Shown piece by piece: positions 49,928 to 60,683 of a stretch of 64,000 bases of DNA (position 1 is the first letter of the stretch; the number at the start of each line of letters is the position of its first letter). The position numbers and the translations under genes are program-made. The stretch covers positions 186,001 to 250,000 of the forward strand of contig CAVRED010000007.1 in the NCBI GenBank assembly GCA_963719975.1, read 5' to 3'. The notes beneath the pieces were generated by a model. It saw only the letters and a program-made list of their open reading frames with translations. It was not told the origin of the DNA and did not search any database. This stretch comes from Poindextera sp963719975. Lineage in GTDB: Bacteria; Pseudomonadota; Alphaproteobacteria; Caulobacterales; Caulobacteraceae.

Positions 49928-49951
49928 TCCGGTAAATGGTCATTCACCGGA
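49928..49951. promoter_or_regulatory. candidate operator 2, imperfect palindrome before the SDR gene
   Basis: TCCGGT and ACCGGA close the ends, with AATG and CATT inside, so all but four of 24 bases are symmetric. It lies directly before the SDR ribosome site (AAGGAG, 49953-49958), where a bound repressor would block transcription. Its arms differ from operator 1, though both share GTAAAT. Confidence 0.55.
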
Positions 49952-49965
49952 TAAGGAGCGATGGG

Positions 49966-50784
49966 ATGGACAGAACCTGTGTCGTCACCGGCGCCGCTTC
50001 GGGCATCGGGGCCGCGACCGCCGAACGACTGGGGCGTGACGGCGTTCGCGTCATCGCCTGCGACCTTCACGACGCCGATGTGATCGCCGATCTCGCCACA
50101 CCCGAGGGGCGCGCCGCGCTGGTCGACCGCGTCGCGGCGGCGTCCGGCGGGCGCATCGACGCCATCGTCGCCAACGCCGGCGGCGGTCCGGCCGAGACCA
50201 GCCTGCAGCTCAACTTCTTCGGCGCGGTGGCCACCCTCGAGGGACTTCGACCGCTGATGGCGGCGAGCCCCTCGCCGCGCGCGGTCGCGGTCTCGTCGAT
50301 CTCGTCGCTGCGCCCGCCCTGCCGCGATCGTCGAGCCTGCCTTGCGCTGCGACGAACCGGCCGCCATCGCCGAGGCTTGCGCGCCTACCGCGCCGGCGAG
50401 CTCGGCGGCGGCAGCTCGGATCTCGTGCCCGGACGCGGCCCAGCTCTCGCTCGACCTCTATGGCGCGGCCAAGCGGGCGCTGAACCTCTGGTGCCGCCGG
50501 ACCGCGACCGACGCCGGAGTGGGCCGGGGCTGGCATCCCGCTGAACGTCGTCGCGCTGGGTTTCTACGAGACGCCCGCGGCGGCCTATGTGCTCTCCGAT
50601 CCGAGCCATCGCGCCGCGATGGCGGCGATGGCGCCCCTTGCGCGGGGCCTTCCCCGGCCAGGCGGACGAGGCCGCCGCCATCCTGGCCTGGCTCGTCAGC
50701 CCGGAGAATTCGCAGATGACCGGGCAGATCCTCTTCGCCGACGCGGGCTTCGAGTGCCTGGCCCGCAGGGAGACAGCGCAATGA
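49966..50784 (+). CDS. short-chain dehydrogenase/reductase (3-alpha-HSD-like)
   Basis: ATG 49966 (MDRTCVVTGAASGIGAATAE) follows AAGGAG. The cofactor motif TGAASGIG, the NAGGG-type NNAG variant VANAGGG, the serine region AVAVSSISSL and the YGAAK catalytic pair (LSLDLYGAAKRALNLWCRR) are seen. The C-terminus reads QADEAAAILAWLVSPENSQM and TGQILFADAGFECL. Breaks near 50325, 50400, 50520 and 50645 are bridged. The layout with TetR and the hydroxysteroid-dehydrogenase-like form suggest use on a steroid-like or xenobiotic alcohol. Confidence 0.8.
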
Positions 50785-51476
50785 ACGCCGACCTCGACCT
50801 CCGGTCGACGCCGCGTGGCGCGCACCTTCGGCCGGAGCGACTTAGGGCCTGGACTCGCGAGCACGGGCCAGCCGCGCTCGTCGCGGTGCTGGTCAACTTC
50901 CGCTGCCGTTCCTGATCTACCGCGCGACGCATCGCGTCTTCGGCGACGTCTATGCGTTGATCGCCGCCTCGACGCCGCCGATGGGCTGGACGATCATGCA
51001 GTTCGTCCGCCACCGCCGCGTCGATGCGCTGTCGCTGCATCGTGCTGGCCGGGATCGCGCTGTCGCTCTCGCCTTCTTCGGCGGCGGGGGCGTGCGCGCC
51101 CTGCAGCTGCGCGAACACCTGGTCGCCGCCGTGATCGGGCTCGGCTTCCTGGTGTCGGCCGCGATCGGCAAGCCGCTGATCTACCAGCTAGCCCGCGCCC
51201 GCATGCGCCGGACGTCGGCACAGCACGGCAGATGGTTCGAGACGCTGCGCGACCACCCGATCTTCCGTCGCGCGATGCTGGCCATGACCCTCGCCTGGGG
51301 CGTTGGCCTGGTCGTCGAGTCGGCGGTCGCCTGCGCGCTCGTCTTCGCGCGCCGATCCGGCGTACCTGCTGGTCAGTCCGATCTGGGGCTATGGCCTGGG
51401 GGGGACGCTGACGGTCTGGACCTTCTGGTACGCGCGCCGGCGCGTCGGCCGCGGCGCGCGACGCAGTGGCGGCTAG
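50781..51476 (+). CDS. VC0807-like integral membrane protein
   Basis: Starts at ATG 50781, overlapping the SDR stop (ATGA). Reassembled across breaks near 50905, 51043, 51080 and 51355, it reads HGPAALVAVLVNF, LPFLIYRATHRVFGDVYALI, PPMGWTIMQFVRHRRVDALS, LVAAVIGLGFLVSAAIGKPL, AMLAMTLAWGVGLVVESAVA and LVSPIWGYGLGGTLTVWTFW. Six helices and the ASTPP and GKPL motifs resemble VC0807/intracellular-septation-like proteins. The role is unknown. It is probably co-transcribed with the SDR. Its TAG shares CTAG with the map stop. Confidence 0.68.
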
Positions 51477-52300
51477 CGCAGCGCGGGCCTGAACAGGCCT
51501 TTGGGCGAGGCCGTGAAGACCTCGGCGCCCGTCTCGGTGACACCGATCGAATGCTCGCATTGGGCCGAAAGCGACTTGTCGCGCGTGACGGCCGTCCAGC
51601 CGTCGGCGAGCAGCTTCACCTGGTGCTTGCCCAGGTTCACCATCGGCTCGATCGTGAAGATCATGCCGGGCTCGAGCCTGGCGCCTTCGCCCTTGCGGCC
51701 GAAGTGCAGCACGTTCGGCGCATCGTGGAACACCTGGCCGACGCCGTGGCCGCAGAAGTCGCGCACCACCGAACAGCGCTGGCTCTCGACATAAGCCTGG
51801 ATCGCGTGGCCGATGTCGCCGAAGTGGGCGCCCGGCTTGACCTGCGCGAGGCCCCGCTCGAAGCCTTCGTAGGTCACCTCGACCAGGCGGCGCGCGCGCG
51901 GCGCGACGTCGCCCAAGAGGTACATGCGGCTGGTGTCGCCATGCCAGCCGTCGACGATGACGGTGACGTCGATGTTGGCGATCTCGCCGTCCTTCAGCGT
52001 GCGCGGCCCGGGGATGCCGTGGCAGACCACGTGGTTGGGCGAGATGCACAGCGTCTTGGCGTAGCCGCGGTAGAAGAGGCAGGCGGGCAGCGCGCCGTTG
52101 TCGAGGATGAACTCGCGCGCCATGCGGTCGAGGTCGTCGGTGACCACGCCCGGCCGCACGTGCTCGGTCAGCATGTCCAGGCACTCGGCGGCGAGGCGCC
52201 CTGCCTTGCGCATGCCCTCGAAGGCGCCAGGCCCGTGCACCTTGATCGTCGATGAGCGCCGAAGCGCCAGCATCGGATCAGCCACGCTGGTATCAGTCAT
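51473..52300 (-). CDS. map: type I methionine aminopeptidase
   Basis: Intact, 275 residues. It removes N-terminal methionine from new proteins. Metal ligands are visible: two aspartates in ANIDVTVIVDGWHGDTSRM, a histidine in CGHGVGQVFHD, and glutamates in IFTIEPMVN and QCEHSIGVTE. It is a type Ia enzyme without insert. It lies 22 bases downstream of sfsA in the opposite order, so sfsA-map may form a unit. Confidence 0.96.
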   Translation of the reverse strand: MTDTSVADPMLALRRSSTIKVHGPGAFEGMRKAGRLAAECLDMLTEHVRPGVVTDDLDRMAREFILDNGALPACLFYRGYAKTLCISPNHVVCHGIPGPRTLKDGEIANIDVTVIVDGWHGDTSRMYLLGDVAPRARRLVEVTYEGFERGLAQVKPGAHFGDIGHAIQAYVESQRCSVVRDFCGHGVGQVFHDAPNVLHFGRKGEGARLEPGMIFTIEPMVNLGKHQVKLLADGWTAVTRDKSLSAQCEHSIGVTETGAEVFTASPKGLFRPALR

Positions 52301-52322
52301 TCCGTCTCAGGTCCCTCATGCG

Positions 52323-53027
52323 TCACGCTGGGCGCCACGGCATTGGCGCGCCGATGCGGACGCTGTCGCAGGTTATGTCGCAACCATAACACAAAACTTC
52401 AACGCCCTCCGCCGCGGCCTTGGCGAGGCCCGCCGCGTACGCCGGATCGAGGTCGGCGGCCGCGGCGAACGCGTCGCAGTCGGTGCGTTGGATCACGAAC
52501 AGCATTACCGCGCGGTTCCCGGCCTGGACCTCGCGCGTGAGGTCGCCCAGGTGCTTTAGACCGCGCGCGGTCACGCAGTCGGGGAACTCGGCCAGGCGTT
52601 CGCCTCGCATCAGGTGGCAGTTCTTCACCTCGACGTAGCAGTACGGCCGGTCGGGGAACTCCAGCCTGAAGTCGACCCGGCTGTTCTCGCCATAGCGCAC
52701 CTCGCGGCGGGCGACGTCGTAGCCGGCGAGCTCGGGGATGGCGTTCGCGGCCAGCGCCTCGGCCACCAGCCGGTTGGGCGCCATCGTGTTGATGCCCACG
52801 AGCCCGCCGTCGACCTCGACCAGCTCGAGGGTGTGGGCGAGCTTGCGCTTGGGATCGTCGGAGTGCGAGAGCCAGACGGTGAGCCCTGGCATGCCCAGCC
52901 CCAGCATCGCGCCCGGGTTCGGGCAATGGGCGGTGACCGCGCCGCCCTCGTCCAGCGCCACGTCGGCGAAGAAACGCTTGTAGCGGCTGACCAGCACGCC
53001 ACGCTGCATCGGTTGCGGCAACAGCAT
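52323..53027 (-). CDS. sfsA: sugar fermentation stimulation protein homologue
   Basis: Intact, 234 residues. MLLPQPMQRGVLVSRYKRFF, ADVALDEGGAVTAHCPNPGA, SRVDFRLEFPDRPYCYVEVK and the AEFPDCVTARGLKHLGDL motif define SfsA. The D-x(n)-E-x-K arrangement resembles nuclease folds, and E. coli SfsA binds DNA. Its exact activity is unknown. It is divergent from the CinA-like gene at 53080. Confidence 0.93.
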   Translation of the reverse strand: MLLPQPMQRGVLVSRYKRFFADVALDEGGAVTAHCPNPGAMLGLGMPGLTVWLSHSDDPKRKLAHTLELVEVDGGLVGINTMAPNRLVAEALAANAIPELAGYDVARREVRYGENSRVDFRLEFPDRPYCYVEVKNCHLMRGERLAEFPDCVTARGLKHLGDLTREVQAGNRAVMLFVIQRTDCDAFAAAADLDPAYAAGLAKAAAEGVEVLCYGCDITCDSVRIGAPMPWRPA

Positions 53028-53079
53028 GGGCGCCCTATGCCGTCTTCAGGTTGAAGGGTCCAGAGGCGGCGGAATCACC

Positions 53080-53850
53080 ATGGACGACACCGATCGCGTC
53101 ACCTGCGCCGTCCTCATCATCGGCGACGAGATCCTGTCCGGCCGCACCCAGGACACCAACCTGAACTTCATCGCCCGCTATCTGGGGACCTACGGCGTCG
53201 ACCTGGCCGAAGCGCGCGTGGTCGCCGACATCGAGGACGAGATCGTGGGTGCGTTGAACGAGCTTCGCGCGCGCTACGACTATGTCATCACCACCGGCGG
53301 CATCGGCCCGACCCACGACGACATCACCGCCGACGCTGTCGCCAAGGCGTTTGGCACGACGCTCTACGAGCATCCGGACATCCTGGCGATGATGCAGACG
53401 CGCTGGCAGGGCGAGCTTACGCCGGCGAGGCGGCGGATGGCGCGCGTGCCCGTCGGCGGCGACCTGGTGAAGAACCCGGTGCAAGGGCCGCCGGGCCTTA
53501 CGATCGGCAACGTCTTCGTGCTGGCGGGCGTGCCGCAGATCATGCGCGGCATGATGGAGGACGTCGCGCCGCGCATGCGCCCGGGCCGCGTCGTCATCGC
53601 CCGCACCGTGCGCGTGGAGGGCAGCGGCGAGGGGGTGATCGCCGCGCCGCTTGAGGCGGTGGCCAAGGCGCACCCCTCGCTCTCGCTGGGCAGCTATCCG
53701 TTCTATGGGCAAGGCGCCTACGGCTCGAACCTGGTCATCCGCGGCCGCGACGAGGGCGAGGTGGCCGCCACGGTGGAAGAGCTGATCGCGGCGCTGAAAG
53801 CGGCCGACATCGCCACCATCATCCCCGACCCGGTCGAAGCGCCGCGCTGA
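53080..53850 (+). CDS. molybdopterin-binding domain protein (CinA N-terminal/MoaB-like)
   Basis: 256 residues, intact, from ATG 53080 (MDDTDRVTCAVLIIGDEILS). The MoCF-binding fold shows IIGDEILSGRTQDTN, VITTGGIGPTHDDITADAVA, NPVQGPPGLTIGNVFVLAGV and PQIMRGM. It lacks the C-terminal CinA amidase domain. Such stand-alone proteins occur widely; pyrophosphatase or cofactor roles are proposed for relatives. The stop overlaps the corA start (TGATG). Confidence 0.88.
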   Translation: MDDTDRVTCAVLIIGDEILSGRTQDTNLNFIARYLGTYGVDLAEARVVADIEDEIVGALNELRARYDYVITTGGIGPTHDDITADAVAKAFGTTLYEHPDILAMMQTRWQGELTPARRRMARVPVGGDLVKNPVQGPPGLTIGNVFVLAGVPQIMRGMMEDVAPRMRPGRVVIARTVRVEGSGEGVIAAPLEAVAKAHPSLSLGSYPFYGQGAYGSNLVIRGRDEGEVAATVEELIAALKAADIATIIPDPVEAPR

Positions 53851-54798
53851 TGCTGGCGCTGACCCCTCCGGCCGACGCGCCGACGGCGGCGACGGTCTGG
53901 ATCGACCTTTTGAACCCGTCGGAGGCCGAACGGCGGCTGATCGAAGACCACTACCGGCATCCATCTCCCCACGCTGGACGACCTTCGCGAGATCGAACGC
54001 TCCAGCCAGCTGGTGTCCGACGGCGACACCTTGCGCGTGGCCTGCCCGGTGGTCGCGGAGGCCGACACCGATCATCCGGGACTGTCGCATGTCGGGATGA
54101 TCCTGACCCCCAAGCTCCTGGTGACGGTGCGTTTCGCTGACCTGAAGGCCTTCCAGGCGGCCGCCGCGCGCGCCCAGCAGGACGATCGCGAACGGAGCTG
54201 CGTCGAGGTGTTCACGGTCCTGCTCGAGGCCTTCGTCGACCGTCAGGCCGACCTGCTGGAGCGCGCCAGCCAGCACCTGGACGAGATCTCGCACCAGGTC
54301 TTTCGCGCCACGCCGGACCGGACGAAGACCGTCGCCCGCTCGAACGAGCGCCTGCGGATCTCGTTGCGGCGCCTGGGCCACATCGGCGAGCGAGTGTCGC
54401 TGATCCGCGACAGCCTGCTCGGCGTCGGCCGCATCGCCGCCTTTGCGCCGGAGGCCGGCAAGGCCTGGATCGGGCGGCCGCACGCCGACCGGCTGAAGGC
54501 CGTTGGTCTCGACATCGACTCGCTCAACCAGTTCGACGAGCACTTGTCGGGCAAGGTCCAGTTCCTGCTCGACGCCATCATTGGCTTCATCGGCATCGAG
54601 CAGAACGACATCTTCAAGGTGCTGACCGTGTTCTCGATCGTCGGCATCTTCCCGACGCTGGTCGCCGGCTGGTACGGGATGAACTTCCACAACATGCCCG
54701 AGTACGGCTGGCGTTACGGCTACCAGTACGGGATCACCGCCATCGTGCTCTCGACCGTCCTGCCGCTGATCTGGTTCAAGTGGCGCGGCTGGTGGTGA
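53850..54798 (+). CDS. corA: CorA-type magnesium/cobalt transporter
   Basis: About 315 residues. MLALTPPADAPTAATVWIDL opens; a break near 53957 leads to HLPTLDDLREIERSSQLVSD. The long cytoplasmic helix region precedes two C-terminal transmembrane helices, the first ending in the signature YGMNF (SIVGIFPTLVAGWYGMNFHN), then MPEYGW in the periplasmic loop and a final helix with a basic end. The GMN motif is the Mg2+ selectivity loop. The gene is coupled to the MoaB-like one. Confidence 0.93.
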
Positions 54799-54822
54799 GA
54801 TCTCGCCTTGCGGCGCGCGAGG

Positions 54823-55083
54823 TTACCGCGCGGCGCCGGTGATGGTCTTGATCAGCGCCTGAACCGGGGCCTTGCCGCCGGCGGCCCAGACCGCCTTGAG
54901 GTGCGCCAGCGTATTGGCGGCGGCGTCTTCGAAGCGCCAGTCGCAGTCGTCGAACGTGCAGTTGTCGAACTTGGGCGGCTCGCCGCCGCGAAAGACCATG
55001 CGGCAGCCGCGGAATTCGCAGTCGGCGAACCGCTCGCCGTCCAGCGCGACGGTCTCGTGGTTGAATATGGTCGCGGTCTGCAT
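54823..55083 (-). CDS. small hypothetical protein, pentapeptide-like
   Basis: 86 residues from ATG 55083 (MQTATIFNHETVALDGERFA). The centre has alternating F and C residues (FADCEFRGCRMVFRGGEPPK, FDNCTFDDCDWRFEDAAANT), like a short right-handed pentapeptide coil, followed by a helix NTLAHLKAVWAAGGKAPVQA. I recognise the pattern from uncharacterised alphaproteobacterial proteins but know no function. It lies 10 bases downstream of the next small gene on the same strand. Confidence 0.65.
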   Translation of the reverse strand: MQTATIFNHETVALDGERFADCEFRGCRMVFRGGEPPKFDNCTFDDCDWRFEDAAANTLAHLKAVWAAGGKAPVQALIKTITGAAR

Positions 55084-55093
55084 GGTCGCGCGC

Positions 55094-55255
55094 TCAAGCT
55101 TTGTCCGCAGGCGGCGTTGCAGGGGTCCCATCGTCGGTTGGGGCGCGATCGCGCTCGCGTTGCAAGCGCTTGGCTTCGGCCTTCTCGGCCAACTTGAGCG
55201 CTTTGGCCCGATCCCGCTCGTGGCGTTCGAATGAATAGTTGGGCTTTCGCGCCAT
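55094..55255 (-). CDS. small basic/acidic helical protein, 53 aa
   Basis: ATG 55255 gives MARKPNYSFERHERDRAKAL, then KLAEKAEAKRLQRERDR and a proline-rich end with DKA before TGA 55094-55096. The MARKPNYSFERHERDRAKA start recurs in small proteins of many alphaproteobacteria (from memory). It is charged and probably a long helix. The strong start pattern and good codon use support a real gene despite its size. Confidence 0.7.
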   Translation of the reverse strand: MARKPNYSFERHERDRAKALKLAEKAEAKRLQRERDRAPTDDGTPATPPADKA

Positions 55256-55292
55256 GGGAGATGACTTCCGTTGTGATTAGAGACGACCCGAG

Positions 55293-55317
55293 CAGGGTGG
55301 CGTTGCGCGCCACCCTG
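55293..55317 (-). terminator. perfect 10-bp hairpin downstream of the cold-shock gene
   Basis: CAGGGTGGCG (55293-55302) pairs with CGCCACCCTG (55308-55317) over a 5-base loop, 16 bases past the cold-shock stop on the minus strand. No long T-run follows. It is strong enough to stop transcription or protect the short mRNA's 3' end. Confidence 0.65.
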
Positions 55318-55333
55318 TCCGTTGGGCCGATTC

Positions 55334-55543
55334 TTATGCCGTCTGAAGCTGGCCGGCCGACATCTTGCCGCTTCTCTGGTCCTTTTCGAGCTCGAAGCTG
55401 ACCTTTTGGCCCTCGTTGAGCGAGCCCATGCCGGCGCGCTCGACGGCCGAGATGTGGACGAAAACGTCAGAGCCGCCGTCGTCGGGTTGGATGAAGCCGA
55501 AGCCTTTGGCGGCGTTGAACCACTTTACTGTGCCAGTCGTCAT
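55334..55543 (-). CDS. cold-shock domain protein, CspA family
   Basis: 69 residues from ATG 55543 (MTTGTVKWFNAAKGFGFIQP), with AAGGA upstream. RNP1 KGFGFI and RNP2 VFVHI are present. It binds single-stranded RNA or DNA as a chaperone. A further in-frame extension upstream to 55648 is not Csp-like and is more likely the 5' leader. Whether it is cold-induced or constitutive cannot be told. Confidence 0.94.
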   Translation of the reverse strand: MTTGTVKWFNAAKGFGFIQPDDGGSDVFVHISAVERAGMGSLNEGQKVSFELEKDQRSGKMSAGQLQTA

Positions 55544-55837
55544 GTTCGTTGTCCTTGCTATGCAGGTGTCCGCGCACGCCAAATAGCGGGCGCGATCAAA
55601 TTCTCGGAGAGGATCATGGAAGACTCGGAAGCTCGATCCGAAGAGCAAGCATGGAGAGCAACCGAACCAGGGCGATATTCGATCACCTATCGTATGCTCT
55701 CTATTTCGCTAAACTGCAAGAGAATAGGGCGATTTCGACGGAGCGAGCACCAATTCTGACACCGGCGAGACACCCGCGCGGCCGCCCGGGCAGCCCCCTT
55801 TGGTCTCGCCCGCACCGGCCGGTATGATGGTCAGGGC
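55544..55837. other. leader/promoter region between csp and tRNA-Leu
   Basis: This stretch of 294 bases is more A/T-rich than its surroundings, with several AT-rich words near 55670-55730. It should contain the csp promoter and 5' leader on the minus strand and the tRNA promoter on the plus strand. No open frame here looks like a gene. Confidence 0.5.
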
Positions 55838-55926
55838 GCGGGTGTGGCGAAATTGGTAGACGCAACGGACTTAAAATCCGTTGGGGGGAAACCCCCGTGT
55901 CGGTTCAAGTCCGACCACCCGCACCA
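55838..55926 (+). tRNA. tRNA-Leu (anticodon TAA)
   Basis: The acceptor GCGGGTG (55838-55844) pairs with CACCCGC (55916-55922), followed by discriminator A and an encoded CCA (55924-55926). The anticodon stem ACGGA/TCCGT encloses CTTAAAA, giving anticodon TAA for UUA/UUG. A long variable arm (GGGGGGAAACCCCC region) and the T-arm GGTTCAAGTCC mark a class II leucine tRNA. In a GC-rich genome this reads a rare codon. Confidence 0.97.
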
Positions 55927-56057
55927 GCGACACCAGACAGGCGCTCGGGCGCCCGAAACGACCTTAACCTTTTGCCTTGTTTCGGCCCCAAGTGGGCCAC
56001 CGTCGGGCCGTCCTTCGGCGCGCACATGGTTTGGCGCGTGATTCGGAGGAGGGCTGG

Positions 56058-56387
56058 ATGAAAGACCAGATCGACTGCCGCTGCCAGTCAGGCGAGTACC
56101 TCCGGTTTGCTCTGTTCAAAGAGGGTCGGCCGCTGTCGCCCATGGCCGGCAACTTCATGTACGTGCGCGAGGAAGGCGATCGGCTGGCGGTGCTCTATCT
56201 GGGCGAAACGGACAATCTGGCCCAACATGCGCAGGAGCGCTGGGGTGAAGCGGTCGATCACTTCGGCGCCAACGGCATCTACACCCGGCTCAACATCACC
56301 GCGGCCCAACGCCAGCGCGAGCAGATGGAGCTCATGCGCACCTACACCCCGCCAATGAACATGGCAGACATGCGCCAGGCCTGCTGA
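56058..56387 (+). CDS. hypothetical protein with a GIY-YIG-like pattern
   Basis: 109 residues from ATG 56058 (MKDQIDCRCQSGEYLRFALF), intact. The stretch AGNFMYVREEGDRLAVLYLG, ETDNLAQHAQERWGEAVDHF, GANGIYTRLN and a final MRTYTPPMN resembles the layout of a GIY-YIG domain (Y-x-x-R...LYLGETDN...E...YNPPxN). The GIY and YIG words themselves are replaced by NFMYV and LYLG, so nuclease activity is uncertain. It follows tRNA-Leu. Confidence 0.6.
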   Translation: MKDQIDCRCQSGEYLRFALFKEGRPLSPMAGNFMYVREEGDRLAVLYLGETDNLAQHAQERWGEAVDHFGANGIYTRLNITAAQRQREQMELMRTYTPPMNMADMRQAC

Positions 56388-56430
56388 GGGCTGTTCGGCT
56401 GCGCCCGCGCTAGCGGGAGTCGGATTTCGA

Positions 56431-56521
56431 CCACGAAGGACACGAAGGTCACAAAGGAGCCAGCGACGCGGCGGCGCTGCGGCCGTCTGCCGACCCTTCG
56501 TGTCCTTCGTGCCCTTTGTGG
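56431..56521. repeat. CACGAA-type palindromic repeat, second copy
   Basis: Bases 56431-56457 are an imperfect reverse complement of 56495-56521 (23 of 27). The arms are built of CACGAAGG and CACAAAGG units around a 37-base GC-rich centre. The motif matches the arms of the element at 461-664, and this copy also lies between the 3' ends of convergent genes (56387 and 56542). It probably works as a two-way terminator or mobile palindrome. Confidence 0.75.
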
Positions 56522-56541
56522 TTCAAAGGGCCTTCGGCCGG

Positions 56542-58615
<2,074 letters not shown>

Positions 58616-58718
58616 GGCGTTTCCCTCAGGTTGTCCCGGCGCGCCCGCTGCTGGCGGCGGCCGTCGAAATTCCAGCGGCATAGGCCCTGCAAGGCCAAGC
58701 CGCGTCAATGGCGCTGGG

Positions 58719-59994
58719 TCAGAAGTAGCGCCTGAGCTGCGCGTAGACCTGGGCCGGCGGGGCGAACAGGATCGGGCTGCCGGTCGAGAGCGGCAGGCCG
58801 CCGAACTCCGTTCGCGCCGGCCCGATCGGCGCCTGGGCGCCGGCGATGAGGGTGAGGTTGTCGCCAAGCGACCAGGTCCCGGCGGCGAGCGCGAGCACGC
58901 TGCCATCGTTCAGGTCGGCGATCAGGGTCGGGCTGACCGTAAAGAGGGGCGTGACCTCCAGCGTCAGGCCGCCGGCCAGGTAGTCGCGGCGGGTGTTGAA
59001 CAGCTGCCCGCGCGCCAGGCGGTCGGCTAGCTCGGGCGGCAGCGTGGCCAGCGCGAGCGCTGTGTTGGTATCGCCAAAGCCGTTGTGGAAGTACTCGGCG
59101 AACACGGTCGCGTTGCGGCCGAACAGGGTGACGGCGTCGCTGATGTTGGCGAGGGCTGAGACGCGCGTTCCGCCGCGGCGCAGGAAGGTGGGCACGACCT
59201 CGACGTTCCAGGTCGCGCCGCCGAGCGCGCCGTTCAGGCCGACGCCGGCCACCCAGTCGCCATGGTCGCGGGCGAGAAGGAAGGTCGCCTGATCGCCGGC
59301 GATCGTGGTGTGGACATGCACCGCCGCCGAGCTCGCGTCGGCCGTCGGCGACCCGCCCTGGCGCGCCGGCCTGGGCGCAACGATGAACTGGACGTCGGAG
59401 CCGTCGGGGAAGAGGCGCTGGACATAGAGCATGTCGACGCCGGGCTTCCACTCGGTGTCCGTGGCGCTGGGCGAGAAGGGGTCGAACAGGTCCATCGGCC
59501 GGAAGACCAGACCGCTGCCCCATGTGATCGCTTGGCGGCCTACGCGCACCACGAGATCCGGGGTGGTGTAGGCGACCGCCAGCCGGTCGATCGTCGCCTG
59601 GCCTTCGAGATTGTCGCGATTGGCGAAGGTCGCGGTGAGGTTGAGCCAGGTGGCGGGCGGGGCCGGCAGGACGCTCGCCTCCGCGCGGCTGAGCGCAACG
59701 GCTGGGCCGTCCTCGACGCTCGCGAGGCCGTGGACCTGCAGGCTCCAGGGGCCGAACGTCGGCTCCCAGGTCAGGCGCAGGCTGGCAAGGGCCTCGTCGC
59801 TGTCCTTGGCGCCCAGTGCGGCCTCGACGCTGTCGCCCTGCGAGAACAGGCCGGAGTCGGACAGCTCGAGGCGGCCATGGAGGCTGTTGTCGGATTGCGC
59901 CTGCGCCGCGCCGGCGGCCAGCGCGCCAAATAGGGCGAGCGCCGCCAGGCGCGCAACGGCGGCTATGCGGTCGCCGCAACGCCTTCGCGCTCAT
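58719..59994 (-). CDS. outer-membrane beta-barrel protein of an export operon
   Basis: From ATG 59994, after one base correction near 59972, a signal peptide reads MSAKALRDRIAAVARLAALA to AAGAAQA, followed by QSDNSLHGRLELSDSGLFSQ. The rest is alternating beta strands (VRVGRQAITWGSGLVFRPMD, TDTEWKPGVDMLYVQRLFPD, TVFAEYFHNGFGDTNTALAL) ending LRRYF with a C-terminal phenylalanine, as for a barrel of about 425 residues. GRQAITWGSG recalls DUF1302-like barrels. Its start overlaps the end of the ATPase gene, so it is the last gene of the export operon. Confidence 0.75.
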
Positions 59995-60668
59995 CGGCGG
60001 TGATCCGGCCGTCGGTCATCTCGATCCGGCGCCGGGAGTGGGCGATCACGCGTGTGTCGTGGGTTGCGATCAGGAAGGTCGGCGCCCGAGGCCGCGTTCA
60101 GGCTGGCCATGAGCCCGATCAGCTCCTCGGCGTTCTTGGAGTCGAGGTTGGCGGTCGGCTCGTCGGCGAGCACGATCGCGGGCTTGGGCGCGAGCGCCCG
60201 GGCGACGGCCACCCGCTGTTGCTGGCCGCCGGAGAGTTTGGCCGGCCGGCGATCCTCCAGGCCCTCGAGCCCCACCTCGCGCAGCACCTCGCGGGCGCGC
60301 GCCAGGCGCTGGGCCGCGGGCATGCCCAGGAGCCGCAGCACGAACTCGACATTCTCCTCGGCCGACAGCACCGGGATCAGGCTGTAGGTCTGGAAGACGA
60401 AGCCGATCTTGTTCAACCGCAGGTCCGCGAGCTTGGCCGCCGGCATGGCCGCGATCGCCTCGCCTTCGACGGTGATCTCGCCTTCGGTCGGCCGGTCGAG
60501 GCCGCCGATCAGGCTGAGCAGGGTGGTCTTGCCCGAGCCGGACGGCCCCGAGAGCGTGGCGAAGTCGCCCGCCTCGATGTCGAGGTCGACCCCGCGCAGG
60601 GCCGGAACGTCGACCAGGCCCTGACGATAGATCTTGGTCACTCCGCGGCACTGGATGATGGCGCTCAT
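59963..60668 (-). CDS. ABC transporter ATPase, LolD/MacB type
   Basis: About 234 residues. Walker A GPSGSGKTTLLSLIGGLDRP, Q-loop GFVFQTYSLIPVLSAEENVE, signature LSGGQQQRVAVARAL, Walker B AIVLADEPTANLDSKN. These match the LolD/MacB subfamily that works with FtsX-like permeases. A break near 60080 leads to TFLIATHDTRVIAHSRRRIE with the H-loop, and a stop at TAG 59963-59965. It sits 15 bases after the second permease and overlaps the barrel gene start by 32 bases. Confidence 0.9.
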
Positions 60669-60683
60669 GCCCGTCCCCCTCGA

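Noticed and set aside
55838..55926. tRNA-Leu as an integration site of a genomic island
   Set aside because: No integrase, no duplicated tRNA end and no composition shift was found on either side.
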